Below, piece after piece: positions 1 to 7,151 of a stretch of DNA of 8,267 nt (the first letter of the stretch is position 1; each line of letters opens with the position of its first letter). The notes beneath the pieces were generated by a model, which saw nothing but the letters and a program-made list of their open reading frames with translations, searched no databases and was not told where the DNA came from. The stretch lies in assembly GCA_021160485.1 (NCBI GenBank), contig JAGHCL010000163.1:1-8267 (forward strand). Reading direction: 5' to 3'. The position numbers were made by a program, and so were the translations under genes. Source of the DNA: Candidatus Desulfofervidaceae bacterium. Lineage in GTDB: Bacteria > Desulfobacterota > Desulfofervidia > Desulfofervidales > Desulfofervidaceae.

Positions 1-1398
1 AAGCTCTGTCCTTATGGGGTTCATGAATTTGTGGGTAAAAAGAAAAAAGTCCGTTCTCCGAGGGAATATCGGTGTATAGGATTCAGCTGTAAAGAAACTG
101 ACCATTACTGCATAGAAAAGTGCCCCGAAGATGCCCTAACTTTGATAGAAAACCCTACTGTTAGCACCATTGGTGACTATCGCTGGACGGCTGATTTGCT
201 CCTTAGCACCTGGTATCAAGCCGAAACCGGGCAGGTGCCTGAAGGTCTGGAGTATAAAGTTGGCAATTCTGGTGGTGGTTTTGACCGCCTACGGTTTAGG
301 TTCGAAATAGAAGAAAAAAATGCACAGCCTTTACCTCCAGAAGAAGATATTTCTACGAGTATTGACCTCAACCGGCGCAACGATGGTCGGCCACAGGTAA
401 CTATAAGTGTGCCCTGGTATGGCGGTGGAATGTCCTTTGGGGCTATCAGTTTAACAGCGATATTGGCCCGGGCGCGTGCGAGTATGGCCTGGGATACCTT
501 TACCTGCACTGGTGAAGGAGGATATCCAGACGAATTGATTCCCTATAAAGACTATGTAATTACCCAAATAGCTACGGGTCTGTTTGGTGTTAAAGAAGAA
601 ACGATTAAACGGGCTCGGATTGTAGAATTTAAATATGCGCAAGGGGCAAAACCAGGTCTAGGGGGACATCTTTTGGGAGACAAGGTAACGCCGGCTGTAG
701 CCCGTATGCGTCAGTCAGTACCTGGCATGTCTCTTTTTTCACCTTTTCCTTTTCATAGTGTGTATTCAGTAGAAGACCACAAAAAGCATATTGATTGGAT
801 TAAAGAAGTTAATCCAGAAGCCTTAATTTCTGTTAAGGTTTCCACACCAGTAGATGTAGATATGGTGGCGGTAGGAAGTTATTATGCCGGTGCTCATATT
901 ATCCATCTGGACGGCGGTTATGGTGGAACCGGAGCAGCTCCTGACATCGCCAAGAAAAATATTGCCATGCCTTTAGAACTGGCCATTCCCAAAGTGCATC
1001 GCTTTCTTATAGAAGAAGGGATAAGAGACGAAGTGGTAGTTATCGCAAGTGGAGGAATAAGAACTGCCTATGATATTGCTAAGGCAATTGCGCTGGGAGC
1101 AGACGGTGTGGTTACGGGAACATCCGAGCTGGTAGCATTGGAATGTTTAAGATGCACTCATTGTGAAAGGTTTAAAGGCTGTCCACGCGGTATAGCCACG
1201 ACCGATCCCAAACTATCAGCGATGGTAGACCTTGAATGGGCAACCCAGCGCCTTATAAACCTCTTTCATGCTTGGTATCTACAACTTATTGATATTTTAA
1301 GACGCTTGGGTATGCGCAGCATTACCGAGCTCGTAGGAAGAACAGACTGCCTTGTTTATTTAGAAGAGTGGAATAAAGAAGCAATGGGTAATGAATGA
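1..1398 (+). CDS. gltB: Glutamate synthase, [4Fe-4S]/FMN-binding synthase-domain subunit (5' end outside window)
   Basis: This subunit would reduce 2-oxoglutarate plus glutamine-derived ammonia to glutamate on FMN in the cytoplasm. The frame is open from base 1 and begins with a CPYG ferredoxin motif before the first possible start (GTG at 31). I therefore read it as a gene cut by the window edge, not as one starting at 31. Counting codons from base 1, a second cysteine set lies at C25, C30, C37 and C41 (followed by Pro). The FMN-dependent TIM barrel follows, with GGMSFGAIS near 141-149, QGAKPGLGGHLLG at 214-226, GGYGGTGAAP at 305-314 and the phosphate-binding ASGGIRTAYD from 349. C382, C385, C388 and C394 precede PRGIATTDP, the place of the [3Fe-4S] cluster in classical GltB. 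The amidotransferase and GXGXG domains are missing here and are encoded by the next gene, which overlaps the stop by 4 nt. Family assignment is firm. The electron donor is unknown because the upstream genes are not visible. Confidence 0.9.
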   Translation, partial: KLCPYGVHEFVGKKKKVRSPREYRCIGFSCKETDHYCIEKCPEDALTLIENPTVSTIGDYRWTADLLLSTWYQAETGQVPEGLEYKVGNSGGGFDRLRFRFEIEEKNAQPLPPEEDISTSIDLNRRNDGRPQVTISVPWYGGGMSFGAISLTAILARARASMAWDTFTCTGEGGYPDELIPYKDYVITQIATGLFGVKEETIKRARIVEFKYAQGAKPGLGGHLLGDKVTPAVARMRQSVPGMSLFSPFPFHSVYSVEDHKKHIDWIKEVNPEALISVKVSTPVDVDMVAVGSYYAGAHIIHLDGGYGGTGAAPDIAKKNIAMPLELAIPKVHRFLIEEGIRDEVVVIASGGIRTAYDIAKAIALGADGVVTGTSELVALECLRCTHCERFKGCPRGIATTDPKLSAMVDLEWATQRLINLFHAWYLQLIDILRRLGMRSITELVGRTDCLVYLEEWNKEAMGNE

Positions 1399-4037
1399 TG
1401 AAGAACAGAAAGATGCTCAAAAGTGAAATCATAAAACAAATCATAAGGGCTCGCCGTAAATTGCCCTCTTCTACTGAACTTTATAAACTTGAAACTGAAG
1501 AAGGTGGTTGTGGAGTAATTGGTTTTGCCTGCAATATACCTGTAAGCGGTAGACACATCTTTTACCCATCTATCCAGATGCACAATCGTGGAAATGGAAA
1601 GGGTGGTGGTATTGCAGCTGTAGGCTTATCCCCTAAAGCCCTGGGGGTAACCCAAGAAATATTAGAAAATGACTATCTTTATCAGATCGCTCTGTTGGAC
1701 CCAAGCGTGCAAACCCAGTTGGAAGAAAAATTTATTAAACCGTTCTTTCAAATTGATAAAGCAGAAAAGGTAAAGACTATTGGTGATTACCGTGATTTGC
1801 CTGGTTTAGAAATAAAGCCACCAGATGTGATACGTTATTTTGTCAGGGTAAAACCGGAAGTATTAAAGGCGTTTATTGAACAAAATGGTCTAGAAAGGTT
1901 AGACCCAAGAAGGGCAGAAGACGAATTTGTGTATCAGAACACTTATAAAATTAATCACAACTTTTATTCTGCTTTAGGAGAAAAAAAGGCCTTTGTGCTC
2001 TCTCACGGGCGCAATATGTGTATTTTTAAGATTGTTGGCTATGCTGAACAGGTAGTTCAGTATTACCAATTAGAAGACTTTAAGGCTTATGTCTGGATTG
2101 CCCATCAGCGTTATCCTACTAAAGGTAAGGTCTGGCATCCAGCTGGGGCTCATCCCTTTGCCGGTATGCATGAAGCGCTAGTACACAATGGAGATTTTGC
2201 TAACTACTATTCAGTAGCTCAGTATTTGAGACAGCACAATATATTTCCTCTTTTTCTTACAGATACAGAAGTCTCCATTTTAATTTTTGACCTTTTAAAC
2301 CGAGTCTATGGTTATCCACTGGAATGCATTATTGAAGCTATGGCCCCAACCACCGAATTGGATTTTGAATTATTACCTCAAACAAAACAAAAAATTTATC
2401 GTGCCATTCACACCAGCCATATTCATGGTTCGCCGGACGGACCCTGGTTTTTCATCATCGCCCGCAACGAACCGTATGAAAATTATTATCAACTCATTGG
2501 TATTACTGACACTGCCATGCTCAGACCTCAAGTTTTTGCTCTATATGACGGAGGTGAAGTCCAGATTGGCCTCATTGCTTCAGAAAAACAGGCCATTGAT
2601 GCTACCTTAAGAAGCTTGTCAGAAGAAGATAAACGCTTTTGCCCGGTGGCAGACAAATACTGGAATGCCCGGGGAGGTAGCCACACGGACGGAGGTGCGT
2701 TTATTTTTACGGTCAGGCCCCAAGGAGAGCGCCCGGAAGCAAGAGAAATTATCTGCACGGATAAATTTGGTAAGGTCATGTCTGTTTCCAAAGAGCAACA
2801 ACCTTGGTCTAGTAATGTCTCATTAGAAACGGCGACAAAACAACCATCTGTTGGAGAAAATATTCTCAATTATGTAGGTAATACCTCTCCCTTAGCTGCA
2901 TTTGAGAAGTTTGTCGTAGAAATACCAGAGTTAGATTATGAAACTTTTTATCGCATATGCGATAATCTAGCAGAAAAAGCTATTGCAAGCGAGGAAAACA
3001 AGGAGTGGGGAATAGAATTTCTCACTTTGCTCAATGACCGACGTTATCCTACTGGAACGAAAAAAAGAAGCTGGCTTTTATGGATAGTCAATAAGGCGTT
3101 AAATAAAATATTTGATGCGGTTCCTCCGATTACAACGGAACAACCAGGCCGTCATAAACGGATTGACTGGCAAACCCGCAAGGCATTAAGACCTCCAGCA
3201 AAGGGGGAAGAAGTCCTCGTAGTCAATGCCTGGGATTTTCCTCCTGAGGGAGACGAATGTGATGCCAAGTTAATCTGTGAGGCCTATTTTAAAGGCTGGC
3301 GTCGTTTTATTGCTTATGGCTATCGGGGACAGCGGTTTTGTGGCTGCGGTCTGGGGCCAAAGACACAGGGTGTGCGCATTGATGTCTATGGGAGCTCAGG
3401 TGATTATCTTGGTTCAGGGATAGATGGTCTTGAAATCTATGTTCATGGCAATGCCCAGGATCAGTTGGGACAAATAGCCAACGCAGGTAAAATCGTTATT
3501 TATGGTGATGTAGGACAGACATTCCTTTACGGAGCCAAAGGTGGGGAAATGTATGTATTGGGTAATGCCGCTGGGCGGCCTTTGATCAATGCTGTAGGTG
3601 CTCCTCGCGTTGTTATCAACGGCACGGCCCTTGATTATCTAGCTGAGTCCTTCATGGCAGGCGACCCTCTGAATGGCGGTGGTTTTGTCATCCTTAACGG
3701 TATGGAATACGATGAAAAAGGAAATTTAAGAGAACAGCCTACACCCTATCCGGGTTCTAATCTCTTTTCTCTTGCTTCGGGTGGGGCTATCTATGTCAGA
3801 GACCCTCACCGGAAACTTGTTAAAGAACAGCTCAACGGGGGGGAATTTGCCTCCCTTACCCAGGCAGATTGGGAACTCATCTTGCCTTATTTGGAAGAAA
3901 ATGAAAGACTCTTTGGTATTAAAATAAACGACCTGCTGACGGTAAACGGTGAACTCAGAAAACCAGAAGAAGTCTATCGAAAAGTAAGGGCGATTAAGCT
4001 CAAAGTACTCGCTGGGTCTGTTCCGGAATGGGAATAA
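1395..4037 (+). CDS. Glutamate synthase amidotransferase subunit: class II GATase fused to GXGXG domain
   Basis: This protein is expected to hydrolyse glutamine and pass ammonia to the FMN subunit encoded just upstream. The N-terminal Ntn-hydrolase domain shows CGVIGFA with Cys39 as the likely nucleophile, HQRYPT at 237-242 and HNGD at 264-267 (HNGE is more usual), then TDTEVS further on. The 38 residues before Cys39 would have to be removed as a propeptide, as is known for classical GltB. A less conserved, partly helical linker covers roughly residues 470-600. The C-terminal part, about 605-800, is a glycine-rich GXGXG beta-helix (CGCGLG near 649, then IYVHGNAQDQ, IYGDVGQ, MYVLGNAAGR). The FMN domain that lies between these two parts in classical GltB is absent and sits in the preceding gene. 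The start is ATG at 1395, overlapping the upstream TGA (ATGA). A second ATG at 1398 is equally possible. The overlap suggests translational coupling and balanced amounts of the two subunits. Confidence 0.9.
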   Translation: MMKNRKMLKSEIIKQIIRARRKLPSSTELYKLETEEGGCGVIGFACNIPVSGRHIFYPSIQMHNRGNGKGGGIAAVGLSPKALGVTQEILENDYLYQIALLDPSVQTQLEEKFIKPFFQIDKAEKVKTIGDYRDLPGLEIKPPDVIRYFVRVKPEVLKAFIEQNGLERLDPRRAEDEFVYQNTYKINHNFYSALGEKKAFVLSHGRNMCIFKIVGYAEQVVQYYQLEDFKAYVWIAHQRYPTKGKVWHPAGAHPFAGMHEALVHNGDFANYYSVAQYLRQHNIFPLFLTDTEVSILIFDLLNRVYGYPLECIIEAMAPTTELDFELLPQTKQKIYRAIHTSHIHGSPDGPWFFIIARNEPYENYYQLIGITDTAMLRPQVFALYDGGEVQIGLIASEKQAIDATLRSLSEEDKRFCPVADKYWNARGGSHTDGGAFIFTVRPQGERPEAREIICTDKFGKVMSVSKEQQPWSSNVSLETATKQPSVGENILNYVGNTSPLAAFEKFVVEIPELDYETFYRICDNLAEKAIASEENKEWGIEFLTLLNDRRYPTGTKKRSWLLWIVNKALNKIFDAVPPITTEQPGRHKRIDWQTRKALRPPAKGEEVLVVNAWDFPPEGDECDAKLICEAYFKGWRRFIAYGYRGQRFCGCGLGPKTQGVRIDVYGSSGDYLGSGIDGLEIYVHGNAQDQLGQIANAGKIVIYGDVGQTFLYGAKGGEMYVLGNAAGRPLINAVGAPRVVINGTALDYLAESFMAGDPLNGGGFVILNGMEYDEKGNLREQPTPYPGSNLFSLASGGAIYVRDPHRKLVKEQLNGGEFASLTQADWELILPYLEENERLFGIKINDLLTVNGELRKPEEVYRKVRAIKLKVLAGSVPEWE

Positions 4038-4050
4038 ACTAAACATTTTT

Positions 4051-4410
4051 ATGAAACAAAGAGTCACCCCTTTTTATCTGTCCCGTTTTCTTTTCACCGT
4101 TGTTTATTGGACCATACTGGCATATCTGCCTATTTTCCTAAAAGATTTTGGCCTTCGTGATGACCAAATTGGTCTTCTGATTGGCTGTTATTCTCTGGCT
4201 TCTTTGCTCCTTATGCTTCCTTTAGGCATCTTTGCCGATATCTTATCTACCAGGAAAATTCTTCTTTTTTCCACCTTTATAGGGGCAAGTCTTGCGGGGC
4301 TTATTAATCAACACCTTGGGTATGCCTGGGCATTTTTTATCAGTGGTTTACTCTCTGTTTCTTGGGCATTAGTATTACATTTTACCAAGTGGAAACCAAA
4401 ACCTGTATAG
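4051..4410 (+). CDS. Short MFS-transporter-like membrane protein, apparently internally deleted
   Basis: Residues 1-75 look like the start of a major facilitator superfamily carrier. A first membrane helix (about 8-30) is followed by the loop FGLRDDQIGLLIG, a second helix (about 40-62) and the cytoplasmic signature FADILSTRK. The third helix is cut short near residues 73-80. The chain continues with LAGLINQHLGYAWAFFISGL, which resembles the helix 5-6 or helix 11-12 end of such carriers. The whole protein is 119 residues against about 400 for a full carrier. It ends in a basic tail (KWKPKP). The reading frame is intact, so an in-frame deletion has either left a decaying remnant or made a small four-helix protein. 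It starts 13 nt after the amidotransferase gene with no clear Shine-Dalgarno; the preceding bases are A/T-rich. I cannot name a substrate, and transport by this form is doubtful. Confidence 0.65.
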   Translation: MKQRVTPFYLSRFLFTVVYWTILAYLPIFLKDFGLRDDQIGLLIGCYSLASLLLMLPLGIFADILSTRKILLFSTFIGASLAGLINQHLGYAWAFFISGLLSVSWALVLHFTKWKPKPV

Positions 4411-4432
4411 GGCTTTATTTTCAACCAACTTT

Positions 4433-4445
4433 GTGTTATTAACAC
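4433..4445. repeat. Short perfect inverted repeat upstream of the phosphatidyltransferase gene
   Basis: GTGTT and AACAC flank the three bases ATT, giving a perfect 5-bp palindrome in the 53-nt gap before the gene at 4464. It ends 5 nt before the Shine-Dalgarno AGAGGA. It could be a weak hairpin or a half-site pair, but an element this short can arise by chance. It is not followed by a T tract, so it is not a terminator. Confidence 0.3.
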
Positions 4446-4463
4446 CTAAAAGAGGAATGGCTT

Positions 4464-5045
4464 ATGTTAAGTGCCAAACTCGGTGGAAAGTTCGATAAAT
4501 ATATAATGAAATTCGTCCCTAAGGGTGTTTCTCCTAATATCTGCACCCTCTTAGGTCTTGGGATTACAGGTATAGCTGGTTTTTTCTTAGCTGTGGGATT
4601 GTTTAAAATCGGGGGAGTTTTTATTTTTCTAGCGGGTTTTTGCGACATGGCTGATGGTGCTATTGCTCGGAGCACAGGTAGGGTATCTCAATTTGGTGGC
4701 TTTTTGGATTCTGTCATAGACCGGTATGCTGACTTACTCATTTTTTTTGGGTTATGTTTTTACTATTATTTCAATCATAACCTGTTTTTATTCCTATGTG
4801 CCCTTCTTGTCATTGCTGGTAGTTTGCTCACTTCATATACAAGAGCCAGGGCAGAGGTGTTTTTAGGTCAAAGGTGCAATGTGGGTTTAATTGAAAGACC
4901 AGAGCGTATTATCTTGCTTGGGATAGGAGCTTTATTTAACATTTTGAATTATATCCTTCCTGTGTTAGCCCTGTTGAGTAATATTACTGTCTTTCAACGC
5001 ATCTATTTCGTCTGGCGCAAAACAGCATTACCTAAAAAAGGATAG
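4464..5045 (+). CDS. CDP-alcohol phosphatidyltransferase family protein
   Basis: Enzymes of this integral-membrane family swap CMP on a CDP-activated lipid or alcohol for a second alcohol, building phospholipid headgroups. The complete signature is present: D61-x2-D64-G65-x2-A68-R69-x8-G78-x3-D82-x3-D86, which binds the metal ions and the CDP moiety. Hydrophobic segments at about 27-47, 49-60, 90-120 and 145-175 fit the usual six-helix fold, and 193 residues is normal. A motif after the core, CNVGLIERPERIILLG, resembles the phosphatidylinositol-phosphate or archaetidylinositol-phosphate synthase branch more than PgsA or PssA. That is recall of family patterns and leaves the acceptor open (inositol phosphate, glycerol phosphate or serine). 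The ATG at 4464 is supported by AGAGGA at 4451-4456, 7 nt upstream. The class II aldolase gene begins 10 nt after its stop, suggesting co-transcription. Confidence 0.88.
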   Translation: MLSAKLGGKFDKYIMKFVPKGVSPNICTLLGLGITGIAGFFLAVGLFKIGGVFIFLAGFCDMADGAIARSTGRVSQFGGFLDSVIDRYADLLIFFGLCFYYYFNHNLFLFLCALLVIAGSLLTSYTRARAEVFLGQRCNVGLIERPERIILLGIGALFNILNYILPVLALLSNITVFQRIYFVWRKTALPKKG

Positions 5046-5055
5046 GTTTAAAAAG

Positions 5056-5697
5056 ATGTCAAAAGAGCTCAGTTTAGACACTTTGAAAGCACAAATGATT
5101 TCTGTCGGTCGGGCTTTATACAACCGGGGACTGGTGGCAGGAAGTACAGGTAATCTCAGCATACGTCTCCCTGGAGGGAAATTTTTGGTAACTCCTACCC
5201 AAATGAGTAAGGCCTTTTTGCAACCGTCGGATTTGTTAGTAGTAAATACCGATGGTAAGGTCGTTGAGGGAGAGGGAGAGCCCACTTCTGAGATCTCCAT
5301 GCATATATGTATTTACCAACGCCGATCGGAAATAAACGCCATTGTCCACGCTCATCCTCCTTACACTGTTGCTTTAACCTTAATCGGTTTTCACTTAGAT
5401 TATCCCTTTCTACCAGAGGCAATCCCGCTAAAAATCGGCATGGCCTCTTACAGCACTCCTGGAACGAGAGAAGTCCCTGAAAACTTATTGAATCTTATAT
5501 CCAAGTGCAAAGTTATCGTCCTGGAAAGGCATGGGGCCGTAGCTTTTGGTAAAGATATATTTGAGGCCTTCAATTACATGGATGGTCTGGAACATGTGGC
5601 CAAAATTTGCTGGGCAGCACGCTGCCTTGGCCCCATCACACCATTAACTCTTTCCCAATTGCAAAAATTTAAAGCTGTATGGGATGAAAGATATTAA
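5056..5697 (+). CDS. Class II aldolase/adducin family protein (FucA-like sugar-phosphate aldolase)
   Basis: Members are zinc-dependent enzymes that cleave sugar 1-phosphates to dihydroxyacetone phosphate and an aldehyde, or carry out related dehydrations or epimerisations. Active-site parts are all visible. GSTGNLS at 29-35 and TPTQMS at 46-51 would hold the phosphate. Glu79 in PTSEISMH is the expected catalytic acid. His98 and His100 (HAHPPY) with His159 (ERHGAVAFG) are the zinc ligands. The length of 213 residues nearly equals that of FucA (215). Possible roles include fuculose-phosphate aldolase, the aldolase of a 5-deoxyribose or methylthioribose salvage shunt, or MtnB-like dehydration. 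No sugar kinase, isomerase or regulator nearby helps decide. Upstream ribosome-binding bases are weak (an A-rich AAGGATAGG about 9-12 nt away). The last 14 nt overlap the start of the TrmO-like gene. Confidence 0.88.
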   Translation: MSKELSLDTLKAQMISVGRALYNRGLVAGSTGNLSIRLPGGKFLVTPTQMSKAFLQPSDLLVVNTDGKVVEGEGEPTSEISMHICIYQRRSEINAIVHAHPPYTVALTLIGFHLDYPFLPEAIPLKIGMASYSTPGTREVPENLLNLISKCKVIVLERHGAVAFGKDIFEAFNYMDGLEHVAKICWAARCLGPITPLTLSQLQKFKAVWDERY

Positions 5698-6103
5698 ACT
5701 CTATCCTGTAGGAAAAATTGAATCTCCTATCACCACTCCTTTGGAAGCCCCAAGACAAGGGCAAGAAGCGCACATCCAAGGAAAAATCATAATTAACCCA
5801 GAGTATGTCAAGGCAATAAAGGGGCTGCGTCCGGGTGATTATATCTGGGTGTTGTGCTGGTTTCATCTGGCTAAAAGAGATGTGTTAGAAGTATATCCAC
5901 GCATGGCCAGAGAACGGGGATTGACCGGTGTTTTCACCAGCCGCAGTCATAGCCGTCCCAACCCTATCGGACTGGAACTGGTCAAAATCTTAAAAATAGA
6001 GAAGAACACCATCTGGGTAGAAGGGTTAGATGCAGTTAATGGCACTCCGGTTTTGGATATAAAGCTTTTTTTCCCTCAAATAGATTGCCCGAGAAACAGG
6101 TGA
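5684..6103 (+). CDS. TrmO/TsaA-like protein, probable tRNA t6A37 N6-methyltransferase family
   Basis: The protein belongs to the TsaA/UPF0066 (VirR-like) family. Its E. coli member TrmO uses S-adenosylmethionine to methylate N6-threonylcarbamoyladenosine at position 37 of threonine tRNA. The motifs are clear: PVGKIESP at 8-15, GVFTSRS at 82-88, RPNPIG at 91-96 and GLDAVNGTPVLDIK at 114-127, all part of the beta-barrel SAM-binding core. At 139 residues it is the single-domain form. E. coli TrmO is about 235 residues, with an extra C-terminal domain that is absent here, so tRNA specificity is not certain. It starts inside the aldolase gene (14-nt overlap), which suggests coupled translation. 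Nearby in-frame starts would lie deeper in the aldolase gene, and ATG 5684 gives the normal family N-terminus. Confidence 0.85.
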   Translation: MKDIKLYPVGKIESPITTPLEAPRQGQEAHIQGKIIINPEYVKAIKGLRPGDYIWVLCWFHLAKRDVLEVYPRMARERGLTGVFTSRSHSRPNPIGLELVKILKIEKNTIWVEGLDAVNGTPVLDIKLFFPQIDCPRNR

Positions 6104-6245
6104 ATGCATGGAAGTGTAGAAGCATGAATGAGTTTGTAAGTTACAAGTTAAAATCAGGGACAATAAAATAATGTCAGGGCCAAAGCCCAAATGGTGAAAT
6201 TAGTAAATGGGAAGATTTTCTAACCTTCTCACTATGTAAGATTTA
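6104..6245. other. Convergent intergenic region with no clear terminator
   Basis: These 142 bases separate the plus-strand TrmO-like gene from the minus-strand galU stop. I found no GC-rich hairpin followed by a T run in either direction. The region contains a 13-base palindrome at 6134-6146 and a small GGGC/GCCC pair at 6177-6188. Transcription may end by Rho or downstream of what can be recognised by eye. I see no ORF worth calling. Confidence 0.6.
6134..6146. repeat. Perfect 13-base palindrome TTGTAA-G-TTACAA
   Basis: TTGTAA and TTACAA are exact reverse complements around a single central G, in the gap between convergent genes. The one-base centre makes it a DNA-level palindrome rather than a stable RNA hairpin. 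No promoter is evident around it, so an operator role has no support from its position. Confidence 0.4.
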
Positions 6246-7124
6246 TCATTCAGTCACTACGGTTTTTAAGAACTGTTTAAAATGCTTTTTCAGCTTGGGA
6301 TGTTTGAGTCCATATACAACATTTGCTTTTAAATAACCCAATTTATCTCCAGCATCATACCGTTTACCTCTGAATTCATAGGCATAAACAGTGTTCATCT
6401 GGGCCAATCTGTTTAACGCATCCGTCAACTGTAATTCTCCACCTCGACCAAAGGGAATGTGTTCAAGAACATTAAAAATTTCTGGTGTAAGAATATAGCG
6501 GCCAATTACACCTAAATCAGACGGAGCCTCTTCAGGTGAAGGCTTTTCAACCAGCCCCTTTGCTTTATAAAGGCCATCTCGCACACATTCAGGATTAATT
6601 ACCCCATAACGGGAAATATCTTCTTTAGGCACCCGTTCTACCGCTACCACAGGTCCTGCTGTCTCTTGATATATCTCTATTAATTGACCAATACATGGGA
6701 TATCGCTATCTACCAAATCGTCGGGCAGAAGCACGGCGAAGGGTTCATCAAATATCAGAGGTCTGGCACACAAAATAGCATGACCAAGACCAAGAGGTTG
6801 CTTTTGGCGCACAGAGATAATATTCATCATCTGCACAATGTTTTTAATTAAGGCCAGTGTCTCTCCCTTGCCTTTCTGAGCTAGGGTCGTCTCTAGTTCA
6901 AAATCAGTATCAAAGTGGTTTTCAATGGCAGATTTTCCCTGGCGAGTAATTAAAATAATGTCTTTAATTCCACTAGCTAGGGCTTCCTCCACAATATATT
7001 GAATTAAAGGTTTATCAACTACTGGCAACATTTCTTTAGGCACAGACTTAGACGCAGGCAAAATGCGTGTGCCTAAGCCAGCCACGGGAATAACTGCCTT
7101 TTTTATCTGTCTGACCTTTTTCAT
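6246..7124 (-). CDS. galU: UTP--glucose-1-phosphate uridylyltransferase
   Basis: GalU makes UDP-glucose and pyrophosphate from UTP and glucose 1-phosphate in the cytoplasm. The product supplies lipopolysaccharide, exopolysaccharide and galactose metabolism. The nucleotide-binding N-terminus reads AVIPVAGLGTR (10-20) followed by PKEMLP (29-34). QPLGLGHA at 109-116, LPDD at 133-136, VEKP at 192-195, GELQLTDA at 229-236 and YDAGDKLGYL at 256-265 match the bacterial GalU pattern in order. The 292 residues are close to the usual 290-300, so the gene is complete. The ATG (7124-7122) is fixed by a consensus AGGAG at 7136-7132 with 7-nt spacing. It is transcribed away from yraN and convergent with the TrmO-like gene, so it is probably a single-gene transcript. 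No other polysaccharide gene is in view. Confidence 0.95.
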   Translation of the reverse strand: MKKVRQIKKAVIPVAGLGTRILPASKSVPKEMLPVVDKPLIQYIVEEALASGIKDIILITRQGKSAIENHFDTDFELETTLAQKGKGETLALIKNIVQMMNIISVRQKQPLGLGHAILCARPLIFDEPFAVLLPDDLVDSDIPCIGQLIEIYQETAGPVVAVERVPKEDISRYGVINPECVRDGLYKAKGLVEKPSPEEAPSDLGVIGRYILTPEIFNVLEHIPFGRGGELQLTDALNRLAQMNTVYAYEFRGKRYDAGDKLGYLKANVVYGLKHPKLKKHFKQFLKTVVTE

Positions 7125-7131
7125 ATCAACA

Positions 7132-7136
7132 CTCCT
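7132..7136 (-). promoter_or_regulatory. Shine-Dalgarno sequence of galU
   Basis: The minus strand reads AGGAG here, 7 nt before the galU ATG. It is the strongest ribosome-binding site in the window and settles the start codon. Confidence 0.85.
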
Positions 7137-7151
7137 GCATTTTTATATGAA

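Noticed and set aside
31..33. GTG at 31 as the real start of the FMN subunit gene
   Set aside because: The frame is open to base 1 and encodes a CPYG ferredoxin motif before it, so the gene most likely begins left of the window.
169..1800. Shared TIGDYR hexapeptide in both glutamate synthase proteins (near 169 and 1779)
   Set aside because: The surrounding residues do not align, so this is probably coincidence and not an internal duplication.
2528..2869. Minus-strand open frame of 113 codons inside the amidotransferase gene
   Set aside because: It lies fully opposite a well-supported coding region, has no recognisable domain, and is a shadow frame; the same holds for other antisense frames here.
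6177..6188. GGGC-CAAA-GCCC hairpin as a terminator
   Set aside because: The stem is only four pairs and no T run follows on either strand.
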